DNA of 64,000 bases. Origin: Streptomyces griseoluteus. GTDB lineage: Bacteria; Actinomycetota; Actinomycetes; Streptomycetales; Streptomycetaceae. Under the pieces are notes generated by a model. It saw nothing but the letters and a program-made list of their open reading frames with translations, was not told the origin of the DNA and made no database searches. Location: positions 151,570 to 215,569 of the forward strand of contig JOBE01000009.1 of assembly GCA_000717735.1 (NCBI GenBank), in the 5' to 3' direction. Position 1 is the stretch's first letter. Each line of letters opens with the position of its first letter. The position numbers were made by a program, and so were the translations under genes. Shown here one piece after another: positions 26,356 through 35,153 of the stretch.

Positions 26356-29070
26356 CTACAGGCCGTAGCGCTCGCGCGCCTCCTTCACGGCCGTCGCACG
26401 GACCTCGCCGCGCCGCGCCAGCTGCGCGAGCGCCGCGACGACGATCGACTGGGCGTCGACGCCGAAGTGGCGGCGGGCCGCGTCACGGGTGTCCGAGAGG
26501 CCGAAGCCGTCGGCGCCGAGCGAGGACCAGTCCTGCTCGACCCACTGCGCGATCTGGTCAGGGACCTGGCGCATGTAGTCGGAGACGGCGAGGACCGGGG
26601 AGGTGACGCCTTCGAGCGCCTTGCGCAGGTACGGCACCTGCTCCTCGCCGCGCAGCAGCGCCGCGTCGGCCTCCAGGGCGTCGCGCCGCAGCTCCGTCCA
26701 GGAGGTCGCGGACCACACGTCGGCGCCCACGCCCCACTCGGCGGCGAGCACCTTCTGCGCTTCCAGGGCCCAGTGGATGGCCGTACCCGAGGAGAGCAGC
26801 TGGATGCGCGGCGCGTTCGCGGGCAGGTCGAGACCGGCCGACTCCGCGGTGTTGAAGCGGTAGAGGCCCTTGACGATGCCCTCGTCGACGCCGGACGGCT
26901 TGGCCGGCTGCGGCATCGGCTCGTTGTAGACGGTGAGGTAGTAGAAGACGTTCTGGTCCTCGCCCTCGGCGACCTCGCCGTACATCCGGCGCAGACCCTC
27001 CTTGACGATGGCCGCGACCTCGTAGGCGAACGCCGGGTCGTACGTCAGGGCCGCCGGGTTGGTGGCCGCGATCACCGGCGAGTGGCCGTCGGCGTGCTGG
27101 AGGCCCTCACCGGTCAGGGTCGTGCGGCCGGCCGTCGCGCCGATGAGGAAGCCGCGGCCGAGCTGGTCGCCGAGCTGCCACATCTGGTCGGCGGTCCGCT
27201 GCCAGCCGAACATCGAGTAGAAGATGTAGAACGGGATCATCGCCTCGCCGTGCGTGGAGTACGCGGTGGAAGCGGCGATGAAGTCGGCCATCGAACCGGC
27301 CTCGGTGATCCCCTCGTTGAGGATCTGGCCGTTGACGGCCTCCTTGTAGTACATCAGCTGGTCGCGGTCGACCGGCTCGTACGTCTGGCCCTTCGGCGAG
27401 TAGATGCCGAGCGACGGGAACAGCGACTCCATACCGAAGGTACGGGCCTCGTCCGGGACGATCGGGACCCAGCGCTTGCCGGTCTCCTTGTCGCGGATCA
27501 GGTCCTTGACCAGGCGGACGAACGCCATCGTCGTGGCCATCGACTGCGTGCCGGAGCCCTTGTCGAAGGCGGCGAAGGCCTTCTCGGCCGGGGCGGGCAG
27601 CGGCGCGAGCGGCTGGGTGCGGCGCGCCGGGGCCGGGCCGCCGAGGGCCGCGCGGCGCTCCTGGAGGTAGCGGACCTCGGGGGAGTCGGCGCCGGGGTGG
27701 CCGTAGGGCACCTGGCCGTCGACGAACTGCGCGTCCGAGATGGGGAGTTCGAGAAGGTCACGCATGTTCTTGAACTCGTCGGTGGAGAGCTTCTTCATCT
27801 GGTGGTTCGCGTTCTTCGACGCGAACCCCTCGCCGAGGGTGAAGCCCTTGACGGTCTGCGCGAGGATGACCGTCGGCGCGCCCTTGAACTCCACGGCGGC
27901 CTTGTACGCGGCGTACACCTTGCGCGGCTCGTGGCCACCGCGCGAGAGGTGGAAGCACTCCAGGATCTTGTCGTCGCTGAGCAGCTGCGCCATCGCGACG
28001 AGCGCCGGGTCCTTGCCGAAGAAGTCCTGGCGGATGTAGGCGGCGTCGCGGGTCTGGTACGTCTGGACCTGCGCGTCCGGCACCTCGCGGAGGCGGCGGA
28101 CGAGGGCGCCGGTGGTGTCGAGCGCGAACAGCTCGTCCCAGGCGTTGCCCCACAGCGACTTCACGACGTTCCAGCCGGCGCCGCGGAACTGGGCCTCCAG
28201 CTCCTGCACGATCTTGAAGTTGGCGCGGACCGGGCCGTCGAGGCGCTGCAGGTTGCAGTTGATGACGAAGGTCAGGTTGTCCAGACCCTCGCGGGCGGCC
28301 AGGGCGAGGGCCGCGGTCGACTCGGGCTCGTCCATCTCGCCGTCACCGAGGAACGCCCACACGTGCGAGGCGGAGACGTCCTTGATGGAGCGGTTGGTCA
28401 GGTAGCGGTTGAAGCGCGCCTGGTAGATCGCGGAGAGCGGGCCCAGACCCATGGAGACGGTGGGGAACTCCCACAGCCAGGGGAGGCGCCGCGGGTGCGG
28501 GTAGGAGGGCAGGCCGTTGCCGCCGGACTCCTGCCGGAAGTTGTCGAGGTGGGCCTCGTTCAGACGGCCGTCCAGGAACGCGCGGGCGTAGATGCCGGGG
28601 GCGGCGTGACCCTGGATGTAGAGCTGGTCGCCGGAACCGACCGCGTCTCCGGAGTCCTTGCCCTTGAAGAAGTGGTTGAAGCCGGTCTCGTACAGCCAGG
28701 CGGCCGACGCGAAGGTGGCGATGTGGCCGCCGACGCCGTACTTGGAGCCGCGGCTGACCATCGCGGCCGCGTTCCAGCGGTTCCAGGCGGTGATCCGGCG
28801 CTCCATGGCCTCGTCGCCGTCGAAGGCGGCGCCCGTCGGCTCGGCGGAGGTCGGGATGGTGTTGACGTAGTCCGTCTCGAGCAGCTTGGGCAGGTCCAGG
28901 CCCGCGCCCTCGGCGTGCTGGAGCGTGCGGCGCATCAGGTAGGCGGCCCGGTGGGGGCCGGCGGCCTTGGTGACGGCGTCCAGGGAGGCCGCCCACTCGG
29001 CGGTCTCCTCGGTGTCACGGTCCGGGAGCTGGTCGAGCTCGCTCGGAATCTTGCCTACGGGATCGGTCAT
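26356..29070 (-). CDS. aceE: Pyruvate dehydrogenase E1 component (homodimeric)
   Basis: AceE decarboxylates pyruvate with thiamine diphosphate and passes the acetyl group to the lipoyl domain of E2. The product is 904 residues, the usual length for homodimeric E1. The ThDP-binding motif GDGEMDEPES followed about 27 residues later by NCNLQRLDGPVR is intact, and GHIATFASAAWLYETGFNHF and GIYARAFLDGRL are family blocks. No aceF lies beside it; the E2 gene (sucB) and lpdA lie just upstream on the same strand, separated by a GntR gene. A promoter with overlapping palindromes precedes it, suggesting specific regulation. Confidence 0.97.
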   Translation of the reverse strand: MTDPVGKIPSELDQLPDRDTEETAEWAASLDAVTKAAGPHRAAYLMRRTLQHAEGAGLDLPKLLETDYVNTIPTSAEPTGAAFDGDEAMERRITAWNRWNAAAMVSRGSKYGVGGHIATFASAAWLYETGFNHFFKGKDSGDAVGSGDQLYIQGHAAPGIYARAFLDGRLNEAHLDNFRQESGGNGLPSYPHPRRLPWLWEFPTVSMGLGPLSAIYQARFNRYLTNRSIKDVSASHVWAFLGDGEMDEPESTAALALAAREGLDNLTFVINCNLQRLDGPVRANFKIVQELEAQFRGAGWNVVKSLWGNAWDELFALDTTGALVRRLREVPDAQVQTYQTRDAAYIRQDFFGKDPALVAMAQLLSDDKILECFHLSRGGHEPRKVYAAYKAAVEFKGAPTVILAQTVKGFTLGEGFASKNANHQMKKLSTDEFKNMRDLLELPISDAQFVDGQVPYGHPGADSPEVRYLQERRAALGGPAPARRTQPLAPLPAPAEKAFAAFDKGSGTQSMATTMAFVRLVKDLIRDKETGKRWVPIVPDEARTFGMESLFPSLGIYSPKGQTYEPVDRDQLMYYKEAVNGQILNEGITEAGSMADFIAASTAYSTHGEAMIPFYIFYSMFGWQRTADQMWQLGDQLGRGFLIGATAGRTTLTGEGLQHADGHSPVIAATNPAALTYDPAFAYEVAAIVKEGLRRMYGEVAEGEDQNVFYYLTVYNEPMPQPAKPSGVDEGIVKGLYRFNTAESAGLDLPANAPRIQLLSSGTAIHWALEAQKVLAAEWGVGADVWSATSWTELRRDALEADAALLRGEEQVPYLRKALEGVTSPVLAVSDYMRQVPDQIAQWVEQDWSSLGADGFGLSDTRDAARRHFGVDAQSIVVAALAQLARRGEVRATAVKEARERYGL

Positions 29071-29158
29071 GATCGCCGCCTTCCGGACAGGTGGGGGTGG
29101 AGAAGGGGTGCCTTGTCTGGCAGGACAGGGCGAAGGGCCGGGTAGCGGCCCGCCGAAG

Positions 29159-29188
29159 ACTGTAAACCGGCGATCGATGATCGATCAA
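29159..29188 (-). promoter_or_regulatory. Candidate aceE promoter with operator-like palindrome in spacer
   Basis: On the minus strand TTGATC (29183-29188) and TACAGT (29159-29164) are 18 bases apart, a good vegetative-type promoter. Its spacer overlaps the palindrome GATCGATGATCGATC at 29172-29186, so a repressor bound there would block RNA polymerase. The adjacent GntR protein is an obvious candidate, but this is untested. Confidence 0.6.
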
Positions 29189-29193
29189 AGGGT

Positions 29194-29213
29194 TGAAGAG
29201 GAAAACCTCTTCA
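29194..29213. promoter_or_regulatory. Inverted repeat upstream of aceE promoter
   Basis: A perfect 8-bp inverted repeat (tgaagagg-aaaa-cctcttca) just upstream of the -35 element of aceE. It is unusually A/T-rich for this genome. It could be an activator site or a weak terminator. Confidence 0.5.
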
Positions 29214-29316
29214 GATCGAGAAAGTCGGCACAGGGTGCCGCGAAACAGGGCACCCGGTGCCTCGATTCGGCTTGTTTTCGCAGGTGGGGACGGCTGTCTG
29301 AGAAGGCACTCGCACG

Positions 29317-29352
29317 GATGAGCGGGTCCACCGTACGGTGGACCCGCTCATC
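29317..29352. terminator. 36-base perfect palindrome, terminator of GntR gene
   Basis: An 18-bp arm (gatgagcgggtccaccgt) is followed directly by its exact complement, giving a 36-base perfect palindrome 31 bases past the GntR stop. It most likely acts as a terminator that isolates aceE. A protein-binding role cannot be excluded. Confidence 0.7.
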
Positions 29353-29382
29353 ACCCGCTCACTCTGCGTACACGCGTGGGGC

Positions 29383-30006
29383 TCAGGCGCGCGGCGCGCA
29401 GCCGAGGACGTGCGCCTTCACCAGGGCTCCGATGTTCGGATCGCCCCGGCGGAAGGCCTCCACCAGCTCCTGGTGCTCCTCCGCGTACGACTTCTGGACC
29501 GTGCCCAGCCAGCGGATCGACAGGGCCGTGAACACCTCGATGCCGAGCGTCTCCCAGGTGTGCAGCAGGACCTTGTTCCCCGCCGCCTTCACCAGCTCCC
29601 GGTGGAACGCCACCGTGTGCCGCACCTGGGCCGTACCGTCGGCCGCCGCGTCGGCCTCGTACAGCGCCGCCACGTGCGGTTCCAGGGCCGAGCAGTCGGT
29701 CGCGAGCCGGCCGGCCGCCAGCTCGGCCGCGATCTGCTCCAGACCGGCGCGGACGGGGTAGCTCTCCTCCAGGTCCGCCGCGGTCAGGTTCCGCACCCGG
29801 ACGCCCTTGTTCGGCGCCGACTCGATCAGCCGCAGCGACTCCAGCTCCCGCAGCGCCTCGCGGACCGGGGTCTGGGAGACCTCCAGCTCGGTCGCGATCC
29901 GGCGCTCCACGATCCGCTCTCCCGGCTTCCAGCGGCCACTGACGATCCCCTCCACGATGTGCTCGCGGATCTGCTCGCGCAGCGAGTGGACGACGGGGAC
30001 GGTCAT
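29383..30006 (-). CDS. GntR family regulator, FCD (FadR) subfamily
   Basis: A 207-residue transcription factor. Residues about 5-72 form the GntR winged helix (REQIREHIVEGIVSGRWKPG, RRIATELEVSQTPVREALRE, SLRLIESAPNKGVRVR). The C-terminal FCD domain contains the conserved His/Asp-type positions (VRHTVAFHRELVKAAGNKVL, AEEHQELVEAFRRGDP) that bind metal and carboxylate ligands. It sits between aceE and sucB in the 2-oxoacid dehydrogenase block, so a PdhR-like response to pyruvate or another carboxylate is a reasonable inference. A palindrome lies before its own start. Confidence 0.93.
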   Translation of the reverse strand: MTVPVVHSLREQIREHIVEGIVSGRWKPGERIVERRIATELEVSQTPVREALRELESLRLIESAPNKGVRVRNLTAADLEESYPVRAGLEQIAAELAAGRLATDCSALEPHVAALYEADAAADGTAQVRHTVAFHRELVKAAGNKVLLHTWETLGIEVFTALSIRWLGTVQKSYAEEHQELVEAFRRGDPNIGALVKAHVLGCAPRA

Positions 30007-30027
30007 GACGCGGCTCCTCGGGGAGTG

Positions 30028-30043
30028 TTGACTCTCAAGACAA
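30028..30043. promoter_or_regulatory. Candidate operator upstream of GntR gene
   Basis: A 16-base imperfect palindrome with symmetry TTG-N-CT-N4-AG-N-CAA, 22 bases upstream of the GntR start codon. The T/A-rich outer half-sites are the type bound by FCD-GntR proteins; autoregulation is inferred. Confidence 0.5.
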
Positions 30044-30047
30044 TACG

Positions 30048-30089
30048 GCGGCGCCCCCGCCCGGAAACACTTCCGGACGGGGGCGCCGC
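30048..30089 (-). terminator. sucB terminator hairpin
   Basis: 19-bp arms (gcggcgcccccg... and complement, one G-T pair) with a 4-base loop, about 38 bases past the sucB stop. Confidence 0.82.
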
Positions 30090-30126
30090 AGGTGAGGCTC
30101 GTTACGTTGCCAGGACGGCGACGTGT

Positions 30127-31905
30127 TTACAGGCCGAGGTCGACCTCGAACTCGCCGGCCTCCAGGATCGCCTTGACGGCCGTCAGGTAGCGGGCGGCGT
30201 CGGCGCCGTCCACCAGACGGTGGTCGTAGGACAGCGCGACGTACGTCATGTCGCGGATCGCGATCGTCTCACCCAGGTCCGGGTGGTTGATGACGACCGG
30301 GCGGCGCACGGTGGCGCCGATGCCCAGGATGGCGACCTGGTTCGGGGGCACGATGATCGTGTCGAACAGCGCGCCGCGCGAACCGGTGTTGGAGATGGTG
30401 AAGGTCGCACCGGCCAGGTCGTCCGGCGTGATCTTGCTGGCGCGCACGGCGCCGGCCAGCTCCGCGGTCTTCTTCGAGATGCCGGCGATGTTGAGGTCGC
30501 CCGCACCCTTGATGACCGGGGTCATCAGACCCTTCTCGGAGTCCACCGCGATACCGATGTTCTCGGTGTCGAAGTAGGTGATCGTGCCCTCGTCCTCGTT
30601 GATCCGGGCGTTGATGACCGGGAAGGCCTTCAGCGCCTGGGCCGCCGCCTTGACGAAGAACGGCATCGGGGAGAGCTTGACGCCCTCACGGGCCGCGAAC
30701 GCGTCCTTGGCACGGGCGCGCAGCTTCATCAGCTTGGTGATGTCGACCTCGACGACCGAGGTCAGCTGGGCCTGGCCGTGCAGCGCCTTCATCATGTTGT
30801 CGCCGATGACCTTGCGCATGCGGGTCATCTTGACCGTCTGACCGCGCAGCGGCGAGACCTCGAGGGACGGGGCCTTCGGGGCGGCGGCGGCATGGCCACC
30901 GGCAGTCACAGCGGCGGGGGCGGCCGCGGCGGCCTTCTTGGCCTCGGCGGCCGCGAGGACGTCCTGCTTGCGGATGCGACCGCCGACGCCCGAGCCCTTG
31001 ACGGCCGCCAGGTCGACACCGTTCTCGGTGGCGAGCTTGCGGACCAGCGGGGTCACGTACGCGCCGTCCTCGGCCGGAGCCGCGGGAACCGGGGTGACCA
31101 CGGCCGGGGCGAGGGACGGGGCGGCGGCGACCGGAGCCGGAGCGGCGACCGGGGCGGCCGGCGCGGGGGCCGGAGCCGGGGCGGTGGCCGGAGCCGGAGC
31201 CGGAGCGGCCGGCGCGGGAGCCGGGGCCGCGGCCGGAGCCGGGGCGGCGGCCGGAGCGGCACCCGCGGCGCCGATGACGGCCAGCTTGGCGCCGACCTCG
31301 GCGGACTCGTCCTCGGCGACGACGATCTCCAGGAGGACACCGGAGACCGGGGCCGGGATCTCGGTGTCGACCTTGTCCGTGGAGACCTCGAGCAGCGGCT
31401 CGTCGGCCTCGACGGACTCGCCGACCGACTTCAGCCAGCGGGTGACGGTGCCCTCGGTGACGGACTCGCCGAGCGCCGGAAGCACGACGTCGGTGCCCTC
31501 GGCGGAACCGCCGCCGGCGGCGGCCTCGGCCGTCGGGGCCGGAGCCGGGGCCTGGGCCTCGGTGGACGGGGCGGCCTGCGGCGCGGGGGCCGGGGCCTCC
31601 TGCTGCGGGGCGGCCGGAGCCGGAGCGGCCTCGGCGGCCGGGGCGGCGGCAGCGGCGGGGGCGCCGGAGCCGTCGTCGATGATGGCCAGCTCGGCACCGA
31701 CCTCGACCGTCTCGTCCTCGGCGACCTTGATGGAGGCCAGGATGCCCGAGGCGGGGGCGGGGATCTCGGTGTCGACCTTGTCGGTCGAGACCTCGAGCAG
31801 CGGCTCGTCGGCCTCGACACGCTCACCCTCGGCCTTGAGCCAGCGGGTGACGGTGCCCTCGGTGACGCTCTCGCCGAGCGCCGGCAGGGTTACGGAAACC
31901 GACAT
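30127..31905 (-). CDS. sucB: 2-oxoacid dehydrogenase E2 (dihydrolipoyllysine acyltransferase)
   Basis: A 592-residue multidomain E2. Two lipoyl domains (residues about 3-76 and 137-210) each carry the lipoylated Lys in EVSTDKVDTEIPAP. Long Ala/Pro linkers separate them from a peripheral-subunit-binding domain at about 275-310 (YVTPLVRKLATENGVDLAAV) and a C-terminal catalytic domain with the active-site DHRLVDGADAARYL. Streptomyces genomes usually label this SucB. In actinobacteria a single E2 of this kind can serve both the pyruvate and 2-oxoglutarate complexes, and no other E2 accompanies aceE here. Probably cotranscribed with lpdA (62-base gap). Confidence 0.95.
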   Translation of the reverse strand: MSVSVTLPALGESVTEGTVTRWLKAEGERVEADEPLLEVSTDKVDTEIPAPASGILASIKVAEDETVEVGAELAIIDDGSGAPAAAAAPAAEAAPAPAAPQQEAPAPAPQAAPSTEAQAPAPAPTAEAAAGGGSAEGTDVVLPALGESVTEGTVTRWLKSVGESVEADEPLLEVSTDKVDTEIPAPVSGVLLEIVVAEDESAEVGAKLAVIGAAGAAPAAAPAPAAAPAPAPAAPAPAPATAPAPAPAPAAPVAAPAPVAAAPSLAPAVVTPVPAAPAEDGAYVTPLVRKLATENGVDLAAVKGSGVGGRIRKQDVLAAAEAKKAAAAAPAAVTAGGHAAAAPKAPSLEVSPLRGQTVKMTRMRKVIGDNMMKALHGQAQLTSVVEVDITKLMKLRARAKDAFAAREGVKLSPMPFFVKAAAQALKAFPVINARINEDEGTITYFDTENIGIAVDSEKGLMTPVIKGAGDLNIAGISKKTAELAGAVRASKITPDDLAGATFTISNTGSRGALFDTIIVPPNQVAILGIGATVRRPVVINHPDLGETIAIRDMTYVALSYDHRLVDGADAARYLTAVKAILEAGEFEVDLGL

Positions 31906-31967
31906 GGTTTCAGTTGCTCCTAACGAATTGCGGAAAGTGGTCGTCGCGCCCTGTGATGACGTGAGCG

Positions 31968-33356
31968 TCAGTCGTGGGAGTGCAGCGGCTTGCCGGCCAG
32001 GGCCAGGTGGGCCTCGCCGAGCGCCTCGTTCTGCGTCGGGTGGGCGTGGATGAGCTGCGCGACCTCGGCCGGCAGCGCCTCCCAGTTGTAGATCAGCTGC
32101 GCTTCGCCGACCTGCTCGCCCATGCGGTCACCGACCATGTGGACGCCGACCACGGCACCGTCCTTGACCTGGACGAGCTTGATCTCGCCCGCGGTCTTGA
32201 GGATCTTGCTCTTGCCGTTGCCCGCGAGGTTGTACTTCAGGGCGACGACCTTGTCCGCGCCGTAGATCTCCTTGGCCTTCGCCTCGGTGATGCCGACGGA
32301 GGCGACCTCGGGGTGGCAGTACGTCACCCGCGGCACGCCGTCGTAGTCGATCGGGACGGCCTTCAGGCCGGCCAGGCGCTCCGCGACGAGGATGCCCTCG
32401 GCGAAACCGACGTGCGCGAGCTGGAGCGTCGGGACGAGGTCGCCCACGGCCGAGATCGTCGGCACGTTGGTGCGCATGTACTCGTCGACCAGGACGTAGC
32501 CGCGGTCCATCGCGACGCCCTGCTCCTCGTAACCGAGACCCGCGGAGACCGGGCCGCGGCCGATGGCGACGAGCAGCACCTCGGCCTCGAAGGTCTTGCC
32601 GTCGGCCAGGGTGACCCTGACGCCGCTGTCGGTGTACTCGGCGGACTGGAAGAACGTGCCGAGGTTGAACTTGATGCCGCGCTTGCGGAACGCGCGCTCA
32701 AGAAGCTTCGAGCTGTTCTCGTCCTCGACCGGGACGAGGTGCTTCATGCCCTCGATCACCGTGACGTCGGTGCCGAAGGACTTCCAGGCGGAGGCGAACT
32801 CGACGCCGATGACGCCGCCGCCCAGGATGATCGCGGACTCCGGGACCCGGTCCAGGGTCAGCGCGTGGTCCGAGGTGATGATCCGGTTGCCGTCGATCTC
32901 CAGGCCCGGGAGCGACTTCGGTACGGAGCCCGTGGCGAGGAGGACGTGACGGCCCTCGACGCGACGGCCGTCCACGTCGACGGAGGTCGGGGAGGAGAGG
33001 CGGCCGGTGCCCTCGATGTAGGTCACCTTGCGGGAGGCGACGAGACCCTGCAGACCCTTGTACAGGCCCGAGATCACGTCGTCCTTGTACTTGTGCACGC
33101 CCTTGATGTCGATGCCCTCGAAAGAGGCCTTGACACCGAACTGCTCCGCCTCGCGCGCCTGGTCGGCGACCTCGCCGGCGTGGAGCAGGGCCTTCGTCGG
33201 GATGCAGCCGTTGTGCAGGCAGGTGCCGCCGAGCTTGTTCTTCTCGATCAGTGCGACGTCCAGGCCCAGCTGCGCTCCGCGCAGGGCCGCGGCGTAACCG
33301 CCGCTACCGCCGCCGAGGATCACTAGGTCGAAAACGGTGCTGGCGTCGTTCGCCAC
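31968..33356 (-). CDS. lpdA: Dihydrolipoyl dehydrogenase (E3)
   Basis: E3 reoxidises the dihydrolipoyl groups of E2 with FAD and NAD. The product is 462 residues from the GTG at 33356 (VANDASTVFDLVILGGGSGG), which has GGAGG seven bases upstream. Visible are the FAD motif GGGSGGYAAALRGAQLGLDV, the redox disulfide GGTCLHNGCIPTKALL (CX4C), the NAD motif AIILGGGVIGVEFASAWKSF, the second FAD motif SAVGDLVPTLQLAH and the catalytic His-Glu pair AHPTQNEAL. It is the first gene of an lpdA-sucB unit. Confidence 0.97.
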   Translation of the reverse strand: MANDASTVFDLVILGGGSGGYAAALRGAQLGLDVALIEKNKLGGTCLHNGCIPTKALLHAGEVADQAREAEQFGVKASFEGIDIKGVHKYKDDVISGLYKGLQGLVASRKVTYIEGTGRLSSPTSVDVDGRRVEGRHVLLATGSVPKSLPGLEIDGNRIITSDHALTLDRVPESAIILGGGVIGVEFASAWKSFGTDVTVIEGMKHLVPVEDENSSKLLERAFRKRGIKFNLGTFFQSAEYTDSGVRVTLADGKTFEAEVLLVAIGRGPVSAGLGYEEQGVAMDRGYVLVDEYMRTNVPTISAVGDLVPTLQLAHVGFAEGILVAERLAGLKAVPIDYDGVPRVTYCHPEVASVGITEAKAKEIYGADKVVALKYNLAGNGKSKILKTAGEIKLVQVKDGAVVGVHMVGDRMGEQVGEAQLIYNWEALPAEVAQLIHAHPTQNEALGEAHLALAGKPLHSHD

Positions 33357-33597
33357 GTCACGTCCTCCATGCATGTGCGCTCGTCGCCGGTCGTCGAAGA
33401 CCAGGCGGCGGCTGGTGTCCGGCCGCTTTATTTCGGCCCTGTGGTGGGGGCCCTGTCCTGCCGAGAACCCATCTTCGCACTTGTTGACGGACGGCGGGAC
33501 GCGGGGCCGTGCTCTGAGACGGCCGATCGTCCGTACGGCCGGGTCCCGGCGGCGTACGAACCTACGGATTTCGTCGCGAGCGAACGGGCGGCGAACA

Positions 33598-33630
33598 GTA
33601 CGGCCCCGGGCGCGAAGCCCGGGGCCGTAC
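33598..33630 (-). terminator. pepA terminator hairpin
   Basis: A perfect 13-bp inverted repeat (gtacggccccggg and complement) with a 7-base loop, 15 bases beyond the pepA stop. It separates pepA from the lpdA promoter. Confidence 0.85.
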
Positions 33631-33644
33631 CGTCACGCCACTGC

Positions 33645-35153
33645 TCAGAGCTCGCCGGCGGCGGTGCGCTCGGCCAGCTTCACCAGGGTGCGGACCGAGG
33701 AGCCGGTGCCGCCCTTGGGGGTGTAGCCGTAGGGGGCGCCCTCGTGGAAGGCGGGGCCCGCGATGTCCAGGTGGGCCCAGGTGATGCCCTCGCCCACGAA
33801 CTCCTGGAGGAAGAGACCGGCGACCAGACCGCCGCCCATCCGCTCACCCATGTTGGCGATGTCGGCGGTGGGGGAGTCCATGCCCTTGCGCAGGTCCGCG
33901 GGGAGCGGCATCGGCCAGGACTGCTCGCCGACCTCCTCGGCGATCTCGTGGATCGCGGAGCGGTAGTCGTCGTCGTTGGCCATGATGCCGAAGGTGCGGT
34001 TGCCCAGCGCCAGGACCATGGCGCCGGTCAGGGTCGCCACGTCGACGATCGCGTCCGGGTGCTCCTCGGAGGCGCGGGTCAGCGCGTCGGCGAGGACGAG
34101 CCGGCCCTCGGCGTCGGTGTTCAGGACCTCGACGGTCTTGCCGCTGTACATGCGGAGCACGTCACCCGGGCGGGTGGCGGAGCCGGACGGCATGTTCTCG
34201 GCGAGGGCGAGCCAGCCGGTGACGTTGACCTCGAGGCCGAGGCGGGCCGCGGCGACGACGGCGGAGAACACGGCGGCGGCGCCGCTCATGTCGCACTTCA
34301 TCGTCTCGTTGTGGCCGGCCGGCTTCAGGGAGATGCCGCCCGAGTCGTAGGTGATGCCCTTGCCGACGAGGGCGAGGGTCTTCTCCGCCCTCGCGTGGGT
34401 GTACGCGATCCGGACCAGGCGCGGCGGGTTCTCGGAGCCGTTGCCGACGCCCAGGATGCCGCCGTAGCCGCCCTTGGCGAGCGCCTTCTCGTCGAGGATC
34501 TGGACCTTGAGGCCGTGCTCCTTGCCGGCGGCCTGAGCGGCGGCGGCGAAGGCGGCCGGGGTCAGGTCGTTCGGCGGCATGTTGATCAGGTCGCGGGCGC
34601 GGTTGATCTCCTCCGCGACGGCCTGGGCGCGCTCGGCGGCGGCCTTGTGGGCCTTGTCGCGCGGCTTGGCGCCCAGCAGGGCGACCTCGGCGAGGGGCTT
34701 CTTCGCGTCCTTGCCGTTCTCCTGGTAGGCCGTGAAGGCGTACGCGCCGAGCAGGGCGCCCTCCGCGATGGCGGCGGCGTCGTCGGCGGTGGCGATCGGC
34801 AGCGCGAACGCGGCCTTCTTCGCACCCGTCAGGATGCGGGCGGCGGTACCGGCGGCGCGGCGCAGGGTCTCGGCGCCGAAGGACTCGCCGTCCTCGGGGG
34901 CGGAGCCCAGGCCGACGGCGAGCACGACGGGGGCCTTGAGACCGGCGGGGGCGGGCAGCTTGGTCGCCTCACCCTCGGCACCGGAGGCGCCCAGGGTCTC
35001 CAGGACGGCGGCGAGCCGGCCTTCGAAGGCCTTGTCGACGGCCTCGGCGCCCGGGGCGACGACGAGCGCCTTCCCGGACTTCGCGACGCCGACGACGAGG
35101 GCGTCGGCGCGCAGCGTCGCCGCGCCGGCAGTGCTGAGAGTGAGAGCAGTCAC
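33645..35153 (-). CDS. pepA: Leucyl aminopeptidase (M17 family)
   Basis: A cytosolic dinuclear-metal aminopeptidase that releases N-terminal residues from peptides. The product is 502 residues. The N-terminal domain (1-170) is variable and Ala-rich. The C-terminal catalytic domain carries KGITYDSGGISLKPAGHNET, MKCDMSGAAAV and the family signature NTDAEGRLVLADAL with metal and catalytic residues intact. Some M17 proteins also bind DNA; nothing here tests that. The start is the GTG at 35153. Divergent from the polysaccharide operon. Confidence 0.96.
   Translation of the reverse strand: MTALTLSTAGAATLRADALVVGVAKSGKALVVAPGAEAVDKAFEGRLAAVLETLGASGAEGEATKLPAPAGLKAPVVLAVGLGSAPEDGESFGAETLRRAAGTAARILTGAKKAAFALPIATADDAAAIAEGALLGAYAFTAYQENGKDAKKPLAEVALLGAKPRDKAHKAAAERAQAVAEEINRARDLINMPPNDLTPAAFAAAAQAAGKEHGLKVQILDEKALAKGGYGGILGVGNGSENPPRLVRIAYTHARAEKTLALVGKGITYDSGGISLKPAGHNETMKCDMSGAAAVFSAVVAAARLGLEVNVTGWLALAENMPSGSATRPGDVLRMYSGKTVEVLNTDAEGRLVLADALTRASEEHPDAIVDVATLTGAMVLALGNRTFGIMANDDDYRSAIHEIAEEVGEQSWPMPLPADLRKGMDSPTADIANMGERMGGGLVAGLFLQEFVGEGITWAHLDIAGPAFHEGAPYGYTPKGGTGSSVRTLVKLAERTAAGEL

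Larger units (their letters stand above)
29071..29382. other. aceE upstream region
   Basis: About 310 bases between aceE and the GntR gene. From the aceE side it holds a 90-base leader, a promoter with overlapping palindromes (29159-29188), a second AT-richer hairpin (29194-29213), and the GntR gene's terminator palindrome (29317-29352). No gene is seen. Confidence 0.65.
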
